Origin: Prochlorococcus sp. AG-679-P15
GTDB lineage: Bacteria; Cyanobacteriota; Cyanobacteriia; PCC-6307; Cyanobiaceae
Length of the DNA: 48,602 nt
Assembly: GCA_003210695.1 (NCBI GenBank)
Contig: QCUW01000005.1
Span: 1-48,602, forward strand
Reading direction: 5' to 3'
The notes beneath the pieces were generated by a model. The model was not told the DNA's origin. It was given only the letters and a program-made list of their open reading frames with translations, and made no database searches. Numbering within the stretch: position 1 is the stretch's first letter; each line of letters starts with the position of its first letter. Positions 1 through 11,143 of the stretch are shown here, one piece after another. The position numbers were made by a program, and so were the translations under genes.

Positions 1-456
1 AGTAGAGTAGGCCCAGTTGAATGGTTAAAACCTTATACAGAAGAAGTTTTGACAGATCTTGGGAAATCCAAAGTTAATGATTTAATTGTAGTCCCTATAA
101 GTTTTGTAGGAGAACATATAGAAACTTTACAGGAAATTGATATTGAATATAAGGAAATTGCTGAGAAAGCAGGCATTGTTAATTTCAGAAGAGTAAAAGC
201 TTTAAATACGCATCCTACCTTTATTGAGGGCCTTAGTGACCTTGTTATTTCTAGCTTGGAAGGACCCATTATTAACATAGAGAAAGCTTCTGAGTTGCCT
301 GAAAAGGTTAAACTTTATCCTCAGGAAAAATGGCAATGGGGTTGGAATAATAGTTCAGAAGTTTGGAATGGAAGAGTTGCAATGATCGTTTTCCTCATAC
401 TTTTTATTGAACTTATATCAGGCTCTGGTCCTCTTCATAAATTAGGGATTTTATAA
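1..456 (+). CDS. hemH: Ferrochelatase, C-terminal part (5' truncated by window) with C-terminal chlorophyll-binding (HLIP/CAB-like) segment
   Basis: Frame 1 is open from base 1 ([47 protein letters not shown]..), a ferrochelatase C-terminus; the tail [22 protein letters not shown] resembles an HLIP helix. Confidence 0.93.
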   Translation, partial: SRVGPVEWLKPYTEEVLTDLGKSKVNDLIVVPISFVGEHIETLQEIDIEYKEIAEKAGIVNFRRVKALNTHPTFIEGLSDLVISSLEGPIINIEKASELPEKVKLYPQEKWQWGWNNSSEVWNGRVAMIVFLILFIELISGSGPLHKLGIL

Positions 457-589
457 ATAACTACTATAAAAAAAAATTTAAAACTAAATCTAAGCTCTTT
501 CAATTTCGAAGTAATTTCTGACATTACGTTTCTAAAATGGGCAAAATTATTTAATTAAGTTTAATATTTATATAGATTTATTTTTCTTA

Positions 590-2353
590 GTGACTCTTAC
601 TTCGCCATCTTTATCAAAAGGTGATTCAGAAAAAAAATACCCAAGATGGATTACAGGTGCGGAAGCACTTATGGACTCACTAAAAATTCATGGTGTAAAA
701 GTCATATTTGGATATCCAGGTGGAGCAATACTACCTATTTATGATGCTGTACATAAAGCAGAAAGTGATGGATGGTTAAAACATTATATGGTTAGGCATG
801 AGCAAGGAGGTTCCCATGCAGCAGATGGATATGCTAGAGCAACTGGTGAGGTAGGAGTTTGTTTTGGAACTTCAGGTCCAGGAGCTACAAATTTAGTAAC
901 AGGTATTGCAACAGCTCAAATGGATTCAGTTCCATTAGTTGTGGTAACAGGACAAGTCCCAAGACCTGCTATTGGAACAGATGCTTTTCAGGAGACTGAT
1001 ATTTTTGGGATAACACTTCCTATCGTTAAACATTCATGGGTAGTAAGAGATCCTTCTGATATCGCAAAAGTGGTTTCAGAGGCTTTTTTCATTGCTTCTT
1101 CAGGAAGGCCTGGCCCGGTTTTAATTGATATACCAAAAGATGTAGGTCAAGAATTCTTTAATTATGAAAGAGTTTTACCGGGTGAAATTATTCCTAAAGG
1201 CTTTAAAAGGAATGGTGAAATTAATGATCATGATATCAACAAAGCGATTGAATTAATAAAGCAATCTGAAAAACCTCTGTTATACGTTGGTGGTGGTGCG
1301 ATATCTTCTGGGGCTCATAAGGAAGTGGAAATATTAGCTAAGAATTTTCAAATTCCAGTCACGACTACTTTAATGGGGAAGGGAGTGTTTGATGAAAGGG
1401 ATGATTTATCTGTAGGGATGTTGGGGATGCATGGAACTGCATATGCAAATTTCGCGGTCACAGAATGTGATCTTTTGATTGCTGTAGGAGCTAGATTTGA
1501 TGATAGAGTTACTGGGAAATTAGATACATTTGCTCCATCTGCAAAAGTTATTCATATTGATATTGATCCTGCAGAAGTTAATAAAAATAGGCGTGTTGAT
1601 GTTGCAATTGTTTCTGATGTAACTGTAGCTCTTTCAAAAATTAATGAAAAATTTTTAATTAGTAAAACATCCTACAGTACTAAAAATTGGTTAGAAAAAA
1701 TAAATTCTTGGAAAAATAAACATCCTTTATTTATTCCTCCAGAAGAAGGGGAAATTTACCCTCAAGAAGTACTTTTAAAAGTAAGAGATTTTTCTCCTGA
1801 GGCATTTATTACAACAGATGTGGGTCAACATCAAATGTGGTCTGCTCAGTATCTCAGAAATGGACCAAGAAGATGGATTAGTAGTGCTGGTTTGGGGACA
1901 ATGGGCTTTGGATTACCCGCAGCAATGGGAGTAAAGGCTGCTTTGCCTCATTCCGAAGTTATTTGCATAGCTGGTGATGCAAGCGTTTTGATGAATATAC
2001 AAGAATTGGGTACTTTATCTCAATATGGTTTAAAAATTAAAATAATTATCATAAATAATCGCTGGCAAGGGATGGTAAGACAATGGCAAGAAAGTTTTTA
2101 TGATGAAAGGTACTCTTCCTCTGATATGAGTTGTGGAGAACCAGATTTTGTAAAACTAGCAGAATCTTTTGGAGTTAAAGGTTTTTTAATTTCAGATAGA
2201 AAACAATTCAATAATGAATTTAAGTCTGCTTTAGATTTTGATGGACCAGCCTTAATTAATGTCCTAGTTAGGAGAGGAGAAAATTGTTATCCAATGGTTC
2301 CTCCAGGTAAAAGTAATGCTCAAATGGTTGGTTACGTTAATTGTGAAGACTAA
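590..2353 (+). CDS. ilvB: Acetolactate synthase large subunit
   Basis: 587 aa, GTG start; TPP-enzyme motifs ([45 protein letters not shown]). Confidence 0.96.
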   Translation: MTLTSPSLSKGDSEKKYPRWITGAEALMDSLKIHGVKVIFGYPGGAILPIYDAVHKAESDGWLKHYMVRHEQGGSHAADGYARATGEVGVCFGTSGPGATNLVTGIATAQMDSVPLVVVTGQVPRPAIGTDAFQETDIFGITLPIVKHSWVVRDPSDIAKVVSEAFFIASSGRPGPVLIDIPKDVGQEFFNYERVLPGEIIPKGFKRNGEINDHDINKAIELIKQSEKPLLYVGGGAISSGAHKEVEILAKNFQIPVTTTLMGKGVFDERDDLSVGMLGMHGTAYANFAVTECDLLIAVGARFDDRVTGKLDTFAPSAKVIHIDIDPAEVNKNRRVDVAIVSDVTVALSKINEKFLISKTSYSTKNWLEKINSWKNKHPLFIPPEEGEIYPQEVLLKVRDFSPEAFITTDVGQHQMWSAQYLRNGPRRWISSAGLGTMGFGLPAAMGVKAALPHSEVICIAGDASVLMNIQELGTLSQYGLKIKIIIINNRWQGMVRQWQESFYDERYSSSDMSCGEPDFVKLAESFGVKGFLISDRKQFNNEFKSALDFDGPALINVLVRRGENCYPMVPPGKSNAQMVGYVNCED

Positions 2354-2415
2354 TTATTATATATCGATAAAAGTTTGAAATATATAATCAAAATAAATTA
2401 TTGAGTATAAATTAA

Positions 2416-2769
2416 TTGAAAAAAATTATATCGTTATTAATTATTTTTTTTCTATTTGTTTTTTATCCAATTAGAACTTATTCTGCTGAAATTCTTCAAA
2501 TAAATAATTCAAGTAGCATTTTAGTTGGAGATCAAAATAGAGATCTTCAAATCAAATTGTTTTGTGTAGATATTAATGATGTAGAAGGTGAAGAAATAGC
2601 TATAAATCTACTTAAAAGAGAATTTCCAAGAGGAAGTAAAGTAAAAATAAAGCCCATGGGTTTTAAAGAAAATATTTTAGTTGCTAGGGTTTTTGATATT
2701 AGTGAAACTAAGGATATGTCAGAGTTATTAAATGAAAAAAAATTAACTAAAGAAACTTGTAGAAATTAA
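2416..2769 (+). CDS. Small secreted protein, possibly degenerate staphylococcal-nuclease-like fold
   Basis: 117 aa with N-terminal hydrophobic signal; IKLFCVDINDVEGEEIAINLLKREFPRGSKVKIKPMG resembles an SNase-like domain without clear catalytic residues. Confidence 0.6.
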   Translation: MKKIISLLIIFFLFVFYPIRTYSAEILQINNSSSILVGDQNRDLQIKLFCVDINDVEGEEIAINLLKREFPRGSKVKIKPMGFKENILVARVFDISETKDMSELLNEKKLTKETCRN

Positions 2770-2776
2770 TAATCAA

Positions 2777-3541
2777 TTATGAACTTATAAAATTCCATTG
2801 CCGTGAAGGTGTCTTTGATCTTCTCCAAGAATAAAAGTCATAATTTGATTCATATGTACATAAATTACAGATATCAATATTTGAATTAGGTATTTTTTCT
2901 TTTAAAAGTTGTATTTGAGCATATTTTTTTAGATTTAAGGGTATCGAATCCTCGCTTTTTAATTTAAATAAAATCCTTTCATCTTCTGAGAAATTGATTA
3001 ATTCATTATGAGCAGTTTGTTTATAAAAATTTTGTAGAGTTTTTTTATCTATGAGATAATGATTTTTTGATATTGAGGGTCCTATCGCGACAAGTAGATC
3101 ATCCTTTGAACAACCTTTTTTATAAAAGATTTTGATAATATTTTTTATTATTTTATTTTCTAAACCCTTTCTACCGCAATGTATTGCGGCAACATATCTT
3201 TTTCTTTTGTCAGCAAACAAAATTGGCATACAGTCTGCGGTATAAATCCACAAATTTTGATTATGTTTATCATTAATTAATCCATCACCCTCGACTTTTT
3301 CATTCTCTTGAGTATTTGATCCGAAAATTATCTTATTACTATGAATTTGATTTAAAACACAATTCTGATAGTTTTTATTAAGGTGTTTTGATAAAAGAGA
3401 TAATTTGATTCCAGAACTTCTTTTTGTAAAAAAACCATGTTTAAAATTATTTTTTACAAGTACAGGTGATAAATAATATTTAAAACATTTGTCATTTATA
3501 ACTAACTTATTTTCTTGGAAATATTGTTGGTGGCTAGTCAT
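2777..3541 (-). CDS. pgeF: YfiH/PgeF family (laccase-domain, multicopper-oxidase-like / purine nucleoside phosphorylase) protein
   Basis: 254 aa; NQIHSNKI, DGLI, TADCMPILFAD, AAIHCGRKGLE, AIGPSISKNHYLID, CNLCTYESNYDFYSWRR motifs. Confidence 0.88.
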   Translation of the reverse strand: MTSHQQYFQENKLVINDKCFKYYLSPVLVKNNFKHGFFTKRSSGIKLSLLSKHLNKNYQNCVLNQIHSNKIIFGSNTQENEKVEGDGLINDKHNQNLWIYTADCMPILFADKRKRYVAAIHCGRKGLENKIIKNIIKIFYKKGCSKDDLLVAIGPSISKNHYLIDKKTLQNFYKQTAHNELINFSEDERILFKLKSEDSIPLNLKKYAQIQLLKEKIPNSNIDICNLCTYESNYDFYSWRRSKTPSRQWNFISS

Positions 3542-3551
3542 GTTATTTTCT

Positions 3552-4457
3552 TTACGAAATCAATTCAATATCTCTTAAAATCCAGAAACCTGCGAATTCT
3601 TCAATAAAGGGAGTTGATTGTATGGAAATAAATTGATAACCATAAGAATTATTTTTAGTTTGAGTGAATTTATCATTTAAAGTCTTAGCATCTTTTTCGG
3701 ATAAATCTGTTACTAACCACTTATTATCTTCTGAAGCTTCAAGTATGAGTTGGTTTTTTTCAATTTGAAGCTTAACAGGTTCTAAACTACTAAACCAAGC
3801 TGCAAGAGCTAGTGATCTATCTTTACTAAAAAGTCTAAGACCAGGAACTAAGTTTTCATTCTTTAACGATTCCTGAATTGGAAATATATCTCCAAATTCA
3901 ATAGGCCATTTTTGAGCACATTTTAGTTCCTCTATAGATATTTCGGAGATTGTCAAAGCATCACCTCGAACAGCCTCAGGCAAAGGTTTAGCATCATTAT
4001 CAATTTTAGATGTAAATGTTGGAGCCAAAACTCCTCTAACATATCCATTCTCAAGAGGATAAACCTCTTGCTCTAGAAATTTGATTCTGTCAAATAATTC
4101 ATAGGTCCTTCTGCTAACAAGCGCCTCAATCCCAATATTTTCAATTGATTTTTTAATTATTGATTTCATTGATGCTCTCCAAAATCTAATTTTTGATGGC
4201 TTTGCCCAACCTTTTTTTTCTGCATCATTTAGAGCTTCATTCAAAGATTTAGTGAGCCATATGGAATTTACTTCATTTGCTGGACATATTTTATTCCAAA
4301 GAAATATCTCATCTGTTTTGAAATTTTTTGAAGAGGAAATAATTAATTCCCATCTTTTTTTACCATTTTTTTCAATAATTGGTCTCGAATAAAAGTCTAG
4401 TTCCCAATCTGATGTTTTTAAGTTTTGCTCTAAAGCTATTTTTTTATTGAGAGTCAT
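3552..4457 (-). CDS. Tab2/Atab2-like (DUF1092) RNA-binding protein
   Basis: 301 aa; WELDFYSRPIIEKNGKKRWELIISSS near the N-terminus and ALAAWFSSLEPVKLQ are typical of Tab2 homologues. Confidence 0.85.
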   Translation of the reverse strand: MTLNKKIALEQNLKTSDWELDFYSRPIIEKNGKKRWELIISSSKNFKTDEIFLWNKICPANEVNSIWLTKSLNEALNDAEKKGWAKPSKIRFWRASMKSIIKKSIENIGIEALVSRRTYELFDRIKFLEQEVYPLENGYVRGVLAPTFTSKIDNDAKPLPEAVRGDALTISEISIEELKCAQKWPIEFGDIFPIQESLKNENLVPGLRLFSKDRSLALAAWFSSLEPVKLQIEKNQLILEASEDNKWLVTDLSEKDAKTLNDKFTQTKNNSYGYQFISIQSTPFIEEFAGFWILRDIELIS

Positions 4458-5670
4458 TTTTAAAATCTTTTTTATCGAAAAGTGTCTTAGTTTTTAGTGC
4501 TCTTTCAGAAGCCTCAAGCATAACTTTTTCTTTTTCAACTATTAACTCTCCTGGAGAGTTTTCTAATAATGCAGTATTCAAACCTATTCTGCCTCTTTCC
4601 AAATCAATTTCTGTGATGAGGGCCTTAATAAGCTCACCCTCCACAAAGATTTCTCTTAAATTACGAATCGATCCACTTGTTATGGAAGATTGATGAAGAA
4701 GCCCACTAGCTCCTCCCAAATCAACAAAAAAGCCATATTGTTTTATTGCTAAAACTTCACCTTCAATTAATTGTCCTAATTTTAGATCTGCAAATTTAGA
4801 GACTAACAGTGCTTTTTTCTCTGACAAAACAAGTTTACGTGACTCTGGATTAACTTCTAAAAATGCAACTTTTAAAGTTTTGCTCACTAAAGATTGATAA
4901 TCTTGGCCATCTTCAAGTTGCGATCTTGGGATAAAGCCTCTTAATCCATCAACATCGCAAGTAAGTCCACCTCTATTAAATCCGTTAATTGTGACTTTAA
5001 TTAATTCTCCATTTTTTGCATAACCAGCAACTTTTTCCCAACTTTGTCTAAGAATTAATGCTCTGGCACTAACAGTAACCATGCCATCTGCATTTTGTTC
5101 TTTGATAACTAAAACTTCCATTTCAAGACCAGTTGGAAATTTTTCTTTGAAATTAGTAATTACTCCTAGCCCACATTCTTTTTTCGGCATAAAACCGGGT
5201 GCTTTACCACCAATATCTATATATAACCCGTCACTTTCTAAGGCTATTACTTTCCCCTTTATGATCTCTCCTGTTGCGCCAATCGGCTCATTTGCATTTA
5301 AGGCCTCTAAAAATGCACTTTCATCAAAATCAAATTCATCAACTTTCCTTTCTAATGCAAAATCTTTATCTTGATCTTTAGAAATTAAAGGTTTTTCTAG
5401 CTCTTGATAACTTTTGTTTTCAAACTTAATATTTGTGGAATAATTTTCTTTCTCTTCATATATCGAGTCTTCAAAACTTTGAGGTTTTTTGGCTTTTGTC
5501 TCAGCGTTTATTTCTTTTGAAAGAATTTGATTATCATCTAAACTATCTTCCTTACCACTATTAGTATCTTTTTTACTAATATGAAGAACCTGGATAGGTT
5601 TCTTCACAACGTTTTTGCTGCCCTTAATTTTTTTATTATTTAGGGCATCCTTATCACTAACTCCCTTCAT
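4444..5670 (-). CDS. Ribosomal protein S1-like RNA-binding protein with about three S1 domains
   Basis: 408 aa; S1 motifs GEIIKGKVIALESDGLYIDIGGKAPGFMPKKE, GFNRGGLTCDVDGLRGFIPRSQL, GQLIEGEVLAIKQYGFFVDLGGASGLLHQSSI; low-complexity N-terminus. Confidence 0.88.
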   Translation of the reverse strand: MKGVSDKDALNNKKIKGSKNVVKKPIQVLHISKKDTNSGKEDSLDDNQILSKEINAETKAKKPQSFEDSIYEEKENYSTNIKFENKSYQELEKPLISKDQDKDFALERKVDEFDFDESAFLEALNANEPIGATGEIIKGKVIALESDGLYIDIGGKAPGFMPKKECGLGVITNFKEKFPTGLEMEVLVIKEQNADGMVTVSARALILRQSWEKVAGYAKNGELIKVTINGFNRGGLTCDVDGLRGFIPRSQLEDGQDYQSLVSKTLKVAFLEVNPESRKLVLSEKKALLVSKFADLKLGQLIEGEVLAIKQYGFFVDLGGASGLLHQSSITSGSIRNLREIFVEGELIKALITEIDLERGRIGLNTALLENSPGELIVEKEKVMLEASERALKTKTLFDKKDFKNDSQ

Positions 5671-5733
5671 AGGTAAAATAAAAGTAATTTATTATTAGCA
5701 CATTCTAAATGTTAGTACTCACAATTAAAAATA

Positions 5734-6531
5734 ATGAACTTTAAATCAATACCTTGTGAATTCGAATATTTATCATGGCCAGAAGTGAAAAATATTTCAG
5801 ATGATTTAAGGTCTACAATTATCTGGCCATTTGGAGCGGTAGAACAACATGGGCCTCATTTACCTTTAGCTACAGATAGTATTTTTGTTGATGAGATCAT
5901 TTGCGAAGTTTTAAAATTGATCCCCTCTGATAAACCCATAAAAAAACTTCCAACTCAATATTTAGGTTTTTCTCCAGAGCATAAGGGATTTGATGGAACT
6001 ATTTCCCTCTCTTCAAAACTAATAACTCTAATGATAAAGGAAGTTGGATTGCAACTAGCTGATATGGGGTTTAAAAGATTGATATTGCTTAATGCTCATG
6101 GAGGGCAAATTTCCTTACTGAATACAGCAGCAAGAGAATTAAGAACTATTGCGCCAAATCTTTCAGTTTTTCCATGTTTCTTATGGAAAGGTATTAATGA
6201 ATTAAGTGACTTATTAACAAAAAAAGAGATCGAGAATGGATTACATGCCTCTTTAGCTGAAACGAGTTTGATGATGGCTTTAAAACCTGAACTTGTTGGC
6301 GATGAAAGACCTTGTGAAGGGATTGAAACTCAAATACCAGAAGGTTGGAGCTTAGAAGGAAATGCTCCAATGGCTTGGTTTACAGAAGATCTAAGTGTGT
6401 CTGGAGTAATAGGAGATAGCAAAGGTTCGAACATAGAGCTTGGCAATAGTTTAAAAAGTTTATTGGTCAATCATTGGTACAAATTAATTATGAATCTCAT
6501 GAAATCAGACTGGCCAAATTCAAATAAATAA
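5734..6531 (+). CDS. Creatininase family amidohydrolase
   Basis: 265 aa; WPFGAVEQHGPHLPLATDS, LLNAHGGQ, HASLAETSLMM. Confidence 0.9.
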   Translation: MNFKSIPCEFEYLSWPEVKNISDDLRSTIIWPFGAVEQHGPHLPLATDSIFVDEIICEVLKLIPSDKPIKKLPTQYLGFSPEHKGFDGTISLSSKLITLMIKEVGLQLADMGFKRLILLNAHGGQISLLNTAARELRTIAPNLSVFPCFLWKGINELSDLLTKKEIENGLHASLAETSLMMALKPELVGDERPCEGIETQIPEGWSLEGNAPMAWFTEDLSVSGVIGDSKGSNIELGNSLKSLLVNHWYKLIMNLMKSDWPNSNK

Positions 6532-6615
6532 GGATTATTTAATTAAAAATATGATTTAACAATTGAAACTATTTTCATCATATTTAAATAAAATCACTAT
6601 AATTATGTAAAACTA

Positions 6616-7374
6616 ATGCATAATGAGCTAAAGATTATTGACATGCAAACACTCGAATCTAATAAAAAAACTATTGTAGAAAATTCTATCGATGAAAATT
6701 CTTTAGATTTACCCGACTTTACGACTGATTCTTACAAAGACGCTTACAGCAGAATCAATGCGATTGTTATTGAAGGTGAACAAGAAGCTCATGACAATTA
6801 TATTTCTTTAGCCACACTCATACCAAACGAGTTAGAAGAATTAACGAAATTAGCAAAAATGGAGCTTAAGCATAAAAGAGGCTTTACTGCATGTGGAAGA
6901 AATCTTGGTGTTCAAGCAGATATGATTTTTGCTAAAGAATTCTTTTCTGAATTACATGGTAATTTCCAAGATGCATTAAAAGATGGCAAGACTACAACAT
7001 GTTTATTAATACAAGCAATTTTGATTGAAGCCTTTGCAATTTCTGCTTATCACGTTTATATAAGAGTTGCTGATCCTTTCGCAAAAAAAATCACCCAAGG
7101 TGTTGTTAAAGATGAATATCTCCATTTAAATTATGGTCAAGAATGGCTTAAGGAAAATTTAGCTACTTGTAAAGAAGAGCTAATGGAATCAAACAAGGTT
7201 AACCTACCATTGATCAAGAAGATGTTAGACCAAGTCGCTGAAGATGCTTCGGTATTAGCTATGGACAGAGAAGAGTTAATGGAGGAATTTATGATTGCCT
7301 ATCAGGATACACTCCTTGAAATAGGTTTGGATAATAGAGAAATAGCAAGAATGGCGATGGCGGCAATTGTTTGA
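6616..7374 (+). CDS. Aldehyde deformylating oxygenase (alkane biosynthesis)
   Basis: 252 aa ferritin-like di-iron protein (NAIVIEGEQEAHDNYISLA, AKMELKHKRGFTACGRNLGV, VVKDEYLHLNYGQEWL); immediately upstream of the acyl-ACP reductase. Confidence 0.95.
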   Translation: MHNELKIIDMQTLESNKKTIVENSIDENSLDLPDFTTDSYKDAYSRINAIVIEGEQEAHDNYISLATLIPNELEELTKLAKMELKHKRGFTACGRNLGVQADMIFAKEFFSELHGNFQDALKDGKTTTCLLIQAILIEAFAISAYHVYIRVADPFAKKITQGVVKDEYLHLNYGQEWLKENLATCKEELMESNKVNLPLIKKMLDQVAEDASVLAMDREELMEEFMIAYQDTLLEIGLDNREIARMAMAAIV

Positions 7375-7485
7375 TTTATTAATAAATTTATTTAGTCTAT
7401 TTAATTATAATTTTTTACCAATTTAGTATATAGCTCTGTGCTATTGTTCATATCAATAATATAGAAACCATTAATAACTTAATCA

Positions 7486-8526
7486 ATGTTTGGGCTAATC
7501 GGTCATTCAACTAGTTTTGAAGATGCAAAAAGAAAGGCTTCAATATTGGGCTTTGATCATATAGCTGATGGTGATCTAGATGTTTGGTGCACAGCCCCAC
7601 CTCAACTAGTAGAAAATGTAGAGGTTCAAAGTGCTACAGGCATATCAATTCAGGGCGCTTATATTGATTCATGTTTCGTTCCTGAAATGCTTTCAAGATT
7701 TAAAACAGCAAGAAGAAAAGTATTAAATGCCATGGAATTAGCTCAAAAAAAAGGTATAAATATCACTGCTCTGGGAGGTTTTACTTCTATAATCTTCGAG
7801 AATTTTAATCTCCTTCAACATAAGCAAATAAGAAACACTTCTTTAGATTGGGAAAGATTCACAACTGGTAATACTCATACTGCGTGGGTTATTTGTAGGC
7901 AATTAGAAATGAATGCTCCAAAAATAGGCATTGATCTTAAAAGTTCAACCGTTGCTGTAGTAGGAGCAACAGGAGATATAGGCAGCGCTGTTTGTCGATG
8001 GCTAGTTAATAAAACAGGTATTAGGGAACTTCTTATGGTCGCTAGGCAACCAGAACCATTGGCCTCCTTACAAAAAGAACTAGATGGAGGGACTATCAAA
8101 AATTTGGATGAAGCATTACCTGAAGCAGATATTGTTGTATGGGTGGCAAGTATGCCAAAAACTATGGAAATCGATGCAAAGAACCTTAAAAAACCATGTT
8201 TGATGATTGATGGTGGGTATCCAAAAAATTTGGACGAAAAATTTAAAGGTAATGATATTCATATCTTAAAAGGAGGTATAGTAAAATTCTTCAATGATAT
8301 TGGTTGGAATATGATGGAATTAGCGGAAATGCAAAATCCTCAGAGAGAAATGTTTGCATGTTTTGCAGAAGCTATGATCTTAGAATTTGAAAAATGTCAT
8401 ACAAATTTTAGTTGGGGAAGAAACAATATTTCGCTTGAGAAAATGGAGTTCATTGGTTCAGCTTCCATGAAACATGGATTCTCCGCTATTGGACTTGATA
8501 AGCAACCAAAAGTATTAGCTGTTTGA
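7486..8526 (+). CDS. Long-chain acyl-ACP reductase
   Basis: 346 aa; [18 protein letters not shown], Rossmann motif [18 protein letters not shown]; paired with ADO. Confidence 0.95.
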   Translation: MFGLIGHSTSFEDAKRKASILGFDHIADGDLDVWCTAPPQLVENVEVQSATGISIQGAYIDSCFVPEMLSRFKTARRKVLNAMELAQKKGINITALGGFTSIIFENFNLLQHKQIRNTSLDWERFTTGNTHTAWVICRQLEMNAPKIGIDLKSSTVAVVGATGDIGSAVCRWLVNKTGIRELLMVARQPEPLASLQKELDGGTIKNLDEALPEADIVVWVASMPKTMEIDAKNLKKPCLMIDGGYPKNLDEKFKGNDIHILKGGIVKFFNDIGWNMMELAEMQNPQREMFACFAEAMILEFEKCHTNFSWGRNNISLEKMEFIGSASMKHGFSAIGLDKQPKVLAV

Positions 8527-8528
8527 TC

Positions 8529-9536
8529 ATGCCAAGACGTTATCTTCTCGATTTTGAAAAACCTCTTGTAGAGCTTGAAAAGCAAATAGAACAAATTAGA
8601 GAACTAGCTAGAGATTCTGAAGTAGATGTTAGTCAACAGTTACTACAATTAGAAACACTAGCTACAAGAAGAAGAGAGGAAATTTTTAGATCCCTTACCC
8701 CTGCCCAAAAAATTCAAGTAGCTAGACACCCACAAAGGCCAAGTACTTTGGATTTTATCCAAATGTTTTGTGATGACTGGATTGAATTACATGGTGATAG
8801 GAACGGAGGAGATGATATGGCACTAATTGGAGGCATAGGTTCTATAAATGGTAAATCTGTGCTTATGTTAGGTCATCAGAAAGGGAGAGATACAAAAGAA
8901 AATGTAGTTAGAAATTTTGGAATGGCAAAACCTGGAGGTTATAGAAAAGCTTTAAGATTAATGCAGCATGCTGATAGATTCTCATTACCTATTCTTACTT
9001 TTATTGATACTCCAGGTGCATATGCTGGTCTCTCTGCTGAAGAACAAGGTCAAGGAGAAGCTATCGCTAGAAACCTAAGAGAAATGTTTGGTTTTCAAGT
9101 TCCAATAATTGCTACAATTATTGGCGAGGGTGGTTCTGGAGGTGCCCTAGGAATTGGGGTGGCAGATAGGTTATTGATGTTTGAACATAGTGTTTATACT
9201 GTTGCCAGTCCTGAAGCTTGTGCATCAATTCTTTGGAGAGATTCTGCAAAAGCTTCAGAAGCTGCAACAGCATTGAAAATAACTGGTAAAGATTTGCTTG
9301 AATTAGGTATAATAGATGAAGTTTTATCAGAACCTGCAGGTGGTAATAACTGGGCTCCTATATTAGCTGGAGATACACTTAAATGCGGAATTGAGAAGCA
9401 TCTTGGTGAATTATTGAAGATGAGTAAAGATGAACTTTTAGAACAAAGATATTCAAAATTCAGGGTTTTAGGAAAATTTATTGAATCAAATAATATAAAG
9501 GAAATTCAGGAAGAATTAACTCAAACAACAGAATAA
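8529..9536 (+). CDS. accA: Acetyl-CoA carboxylase carboxyltransferase subunit alpha
   Basis: [27 protein letters not shown]...; [44 protein letters not shown] at 8529 preferred over TTG 8523. Confidence 0.96.
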   Translation: MPRRYLLDFEKPLVELEKQIEQIRELARDSEVDVSQQLLQLETLATRRREEIFRSLTPAQKIQVARHPQRPSTLDFIQMFCDDWIELHGDRNGGDDMALIGGIGSINGKSVLMLGHQKGRDTKENVVRNFGMAKPGGYRKALRLMQHADRFSLPILTFIDTPGAYAGLSAEEQGQGEAIARNLREMFGFQVPIIATIIGEGGSGGALGIGVADRLLMFEHSVYTVASPEACASILWRDSAKASEAATALKITGKDLLELGIIDEVLSEPAGGNNWAPILAGDTLKCGIEKHLGELLKMSKDELLEQRYSKFRVLGKFIESNNIKEIQEELTQTTE

Positions 9537-10244
9537 ATGAAGTTAGCATTTATTACAGGAGCCACTAAAGGTATTGGTAGATCTACAGCAATTACTTTCG
9601 CAAATGCTGGTTGGGATTTAATTTTACTTTCAAGAGATCTAGAGATGATGGAAATATTAAGAGATGATCTATCAGAAACTCAGTCAAAAATTAATCTTGT
9701 CAAGTGTGATCTATCTAATGAAAATAAAATTGAAAAGTCTGTAAAAGAATCAATAAGCAAATATGGATGTCCCTCCGTTTTAATAAATAATGCAGGCAGT
9801 GCTTTTAATGGGAATCTAGTAGATATATCTCTTAAAAAATGGCAAGAAATAATCCAAATAAATCTCACAAGTGTTTTCCAAATATGTAGTTTAATAGTTC
9901 CTAAAATGAGAAAAAATGGTGGTTTGATTATTAATGTTAGCAGTCATGCCTCTCATAATGCTTTTCCTCAGTGGGGTGCTTATTGTGTGTCAAAATCTGC
10001 CCTTGCAATGTTTACTAAGTGTCTCAGAGAGGAAGAAAGATCAAACTCGATCAGGGCCTGTACAATTACTTTAGGTTCAGTTAATACCCCTCTTTGGGAC
10101 TCTAAATCAATTGAATCAGATTTCGATAGATCATCTATGCTTTCTTCGACTAATGTATCAAATACAATTCTATATATGGCTGAGCAGCCAGAGTCACAAA
10201 TAATAGAGGATCTAACTCTGATGCCTGCTGGAGGAGCTTTTTAA
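9537..10244 (+). CDS. Short-chain dehydrogenase/reductase family protein
   Basis: 235 aa; GATKGIGRS, NNAG, YCVSKSA motifs; ATG directly follows the accA stop codon. Confidence 0.9.
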   Translation: MKLAFITGATKGIGRSTAITFANAGWDLILLSRDLEMMEILRDDLSETQSKINLVKCDLSNENKIEKSVKESISKYGCPSVLINNAGSAFNGNLVDISLKKWQEIIQINLTSVFQICSLIVPKMRKNGGLIINVSSHASHNAFPQWGAYCVSKSALAMFTKCLREEERSNSIRACTITLGSVNTPLWDSKSIESDFDRSSMLSSTNVSNTILYMAEQPESQIIEDLTLMPAGGAF

Positions 10245-10399
10245 CCTTTTGCTATAAAATTTCTATTTAGATAATGTGATTTTTTAAGGTATAAACAAAC
10301 CCGATTGAACATAAGAATGTGATATAGTGAATAAGCAAATTTGATTCAAATAGATAAAGTTAATTAAGTTCGATTACTAATTTTTCTGCTAAGAATTTT

Positions 10400-11140
10400 A
10401 TGACTTCCACATTACCCAACGATAATATTAAAAATTTTGATGAGCAGATTACCAATAAACTAATATCTGAAATTATTAGGGATCGCATAAAGAGTAAGGG
10501 TAATAGATTTAGTGCAAATGATAATATTGCTGATTTTATTAATCCTGGCGAGTTAGAAATTCTAGAGAAAGAAGTAGCTACTAGAATCAGAGATTTATTA
10601 AAATCACTTGTAATTGATGTTGACAATGACCACAATACCCAGGAGACTGCTGAAAGAGTTTCAAAGATGTATTTAAACGAAGTTTTTAAAGGTAGATATC
10701 ACGAACAACCAAAAGTTACAAGTTTCCCAAATGATAAAAATCTTGACGAAATCTATACTGTTGGTCCAATAACAGTAAGATCTGCCTGCTCACATCATCT
10801 AGTTCCAATCTTAGGTGATTGTTGGATAGGAATTAAACCAGGGAATAAAGTCATAGGACTCTCTAAGTTTGCCAGAGTAGCAGATTGGGTATTCTCTAGG
10901 CCTCATATCCAAGAAGAAGCGGTAATGATTCTTGCAGATGAAATAGAAAAATTGTGTCAGCCTAAAGGACTTGGCATTATTGTAAAAGCACAACATTACT
11001 GTATGAAATGGAGAGGAGTTAAGGAGCCAAATACTAGTATGATAAATTCAGTAGTAAGAGGCGATTTTAGGCATGATATAAGCCTAAAGCAAGAATTTTT
11101 TGAGTTAGTTAAACAACAATCTTCTAATAATAATTACTAA
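10400..11140 (+). CDS. folE: GTP cyclohydrolase I
   Basis: 246 aa; RDLLKSLVIDVDNDHNTQETAERVSKMY, SACSHHLVPILGDCWIGI, RPHIQEEAVMILADEI. Confidence 0.95.
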   Translation: MTSTLPNDNIKNFDEQITNKLISEIIRDRIKSKGNRFSANDNIADFINPGELEILEKEVATRIRDLLKSLVIDVDNDHNTQETAERVSKMYLNEVFKGRYHEQPKVTSFPNDKNLDEIYTVGPITVRSACSHHLVPILGDCWIGIKPGNKVIGLSKFARVADWVFSRPHIQEEAVMILADEIEKLCQPKGLGIIVKAQHYCMKWRGVKEPNTSMINSVVRGDFRHDISLKQEFFELVKQQSSNNNY

Positions 11141-11143
11141 AAA

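Noticed and set aside
2356-2388. ATTATATAT...ATATATAAT inverted repeat after ilvB
   Set aside because: AT-only palindrome in a very AT-rich genome; weak stem and 15-nt loop, not distinguishable from chance.
8397-8594. 65-aa minus ORF spanning the acyl-ACP reductase/accA junction
   Set aside because: Antisense to two well-supported genes with no recognizable motifs.
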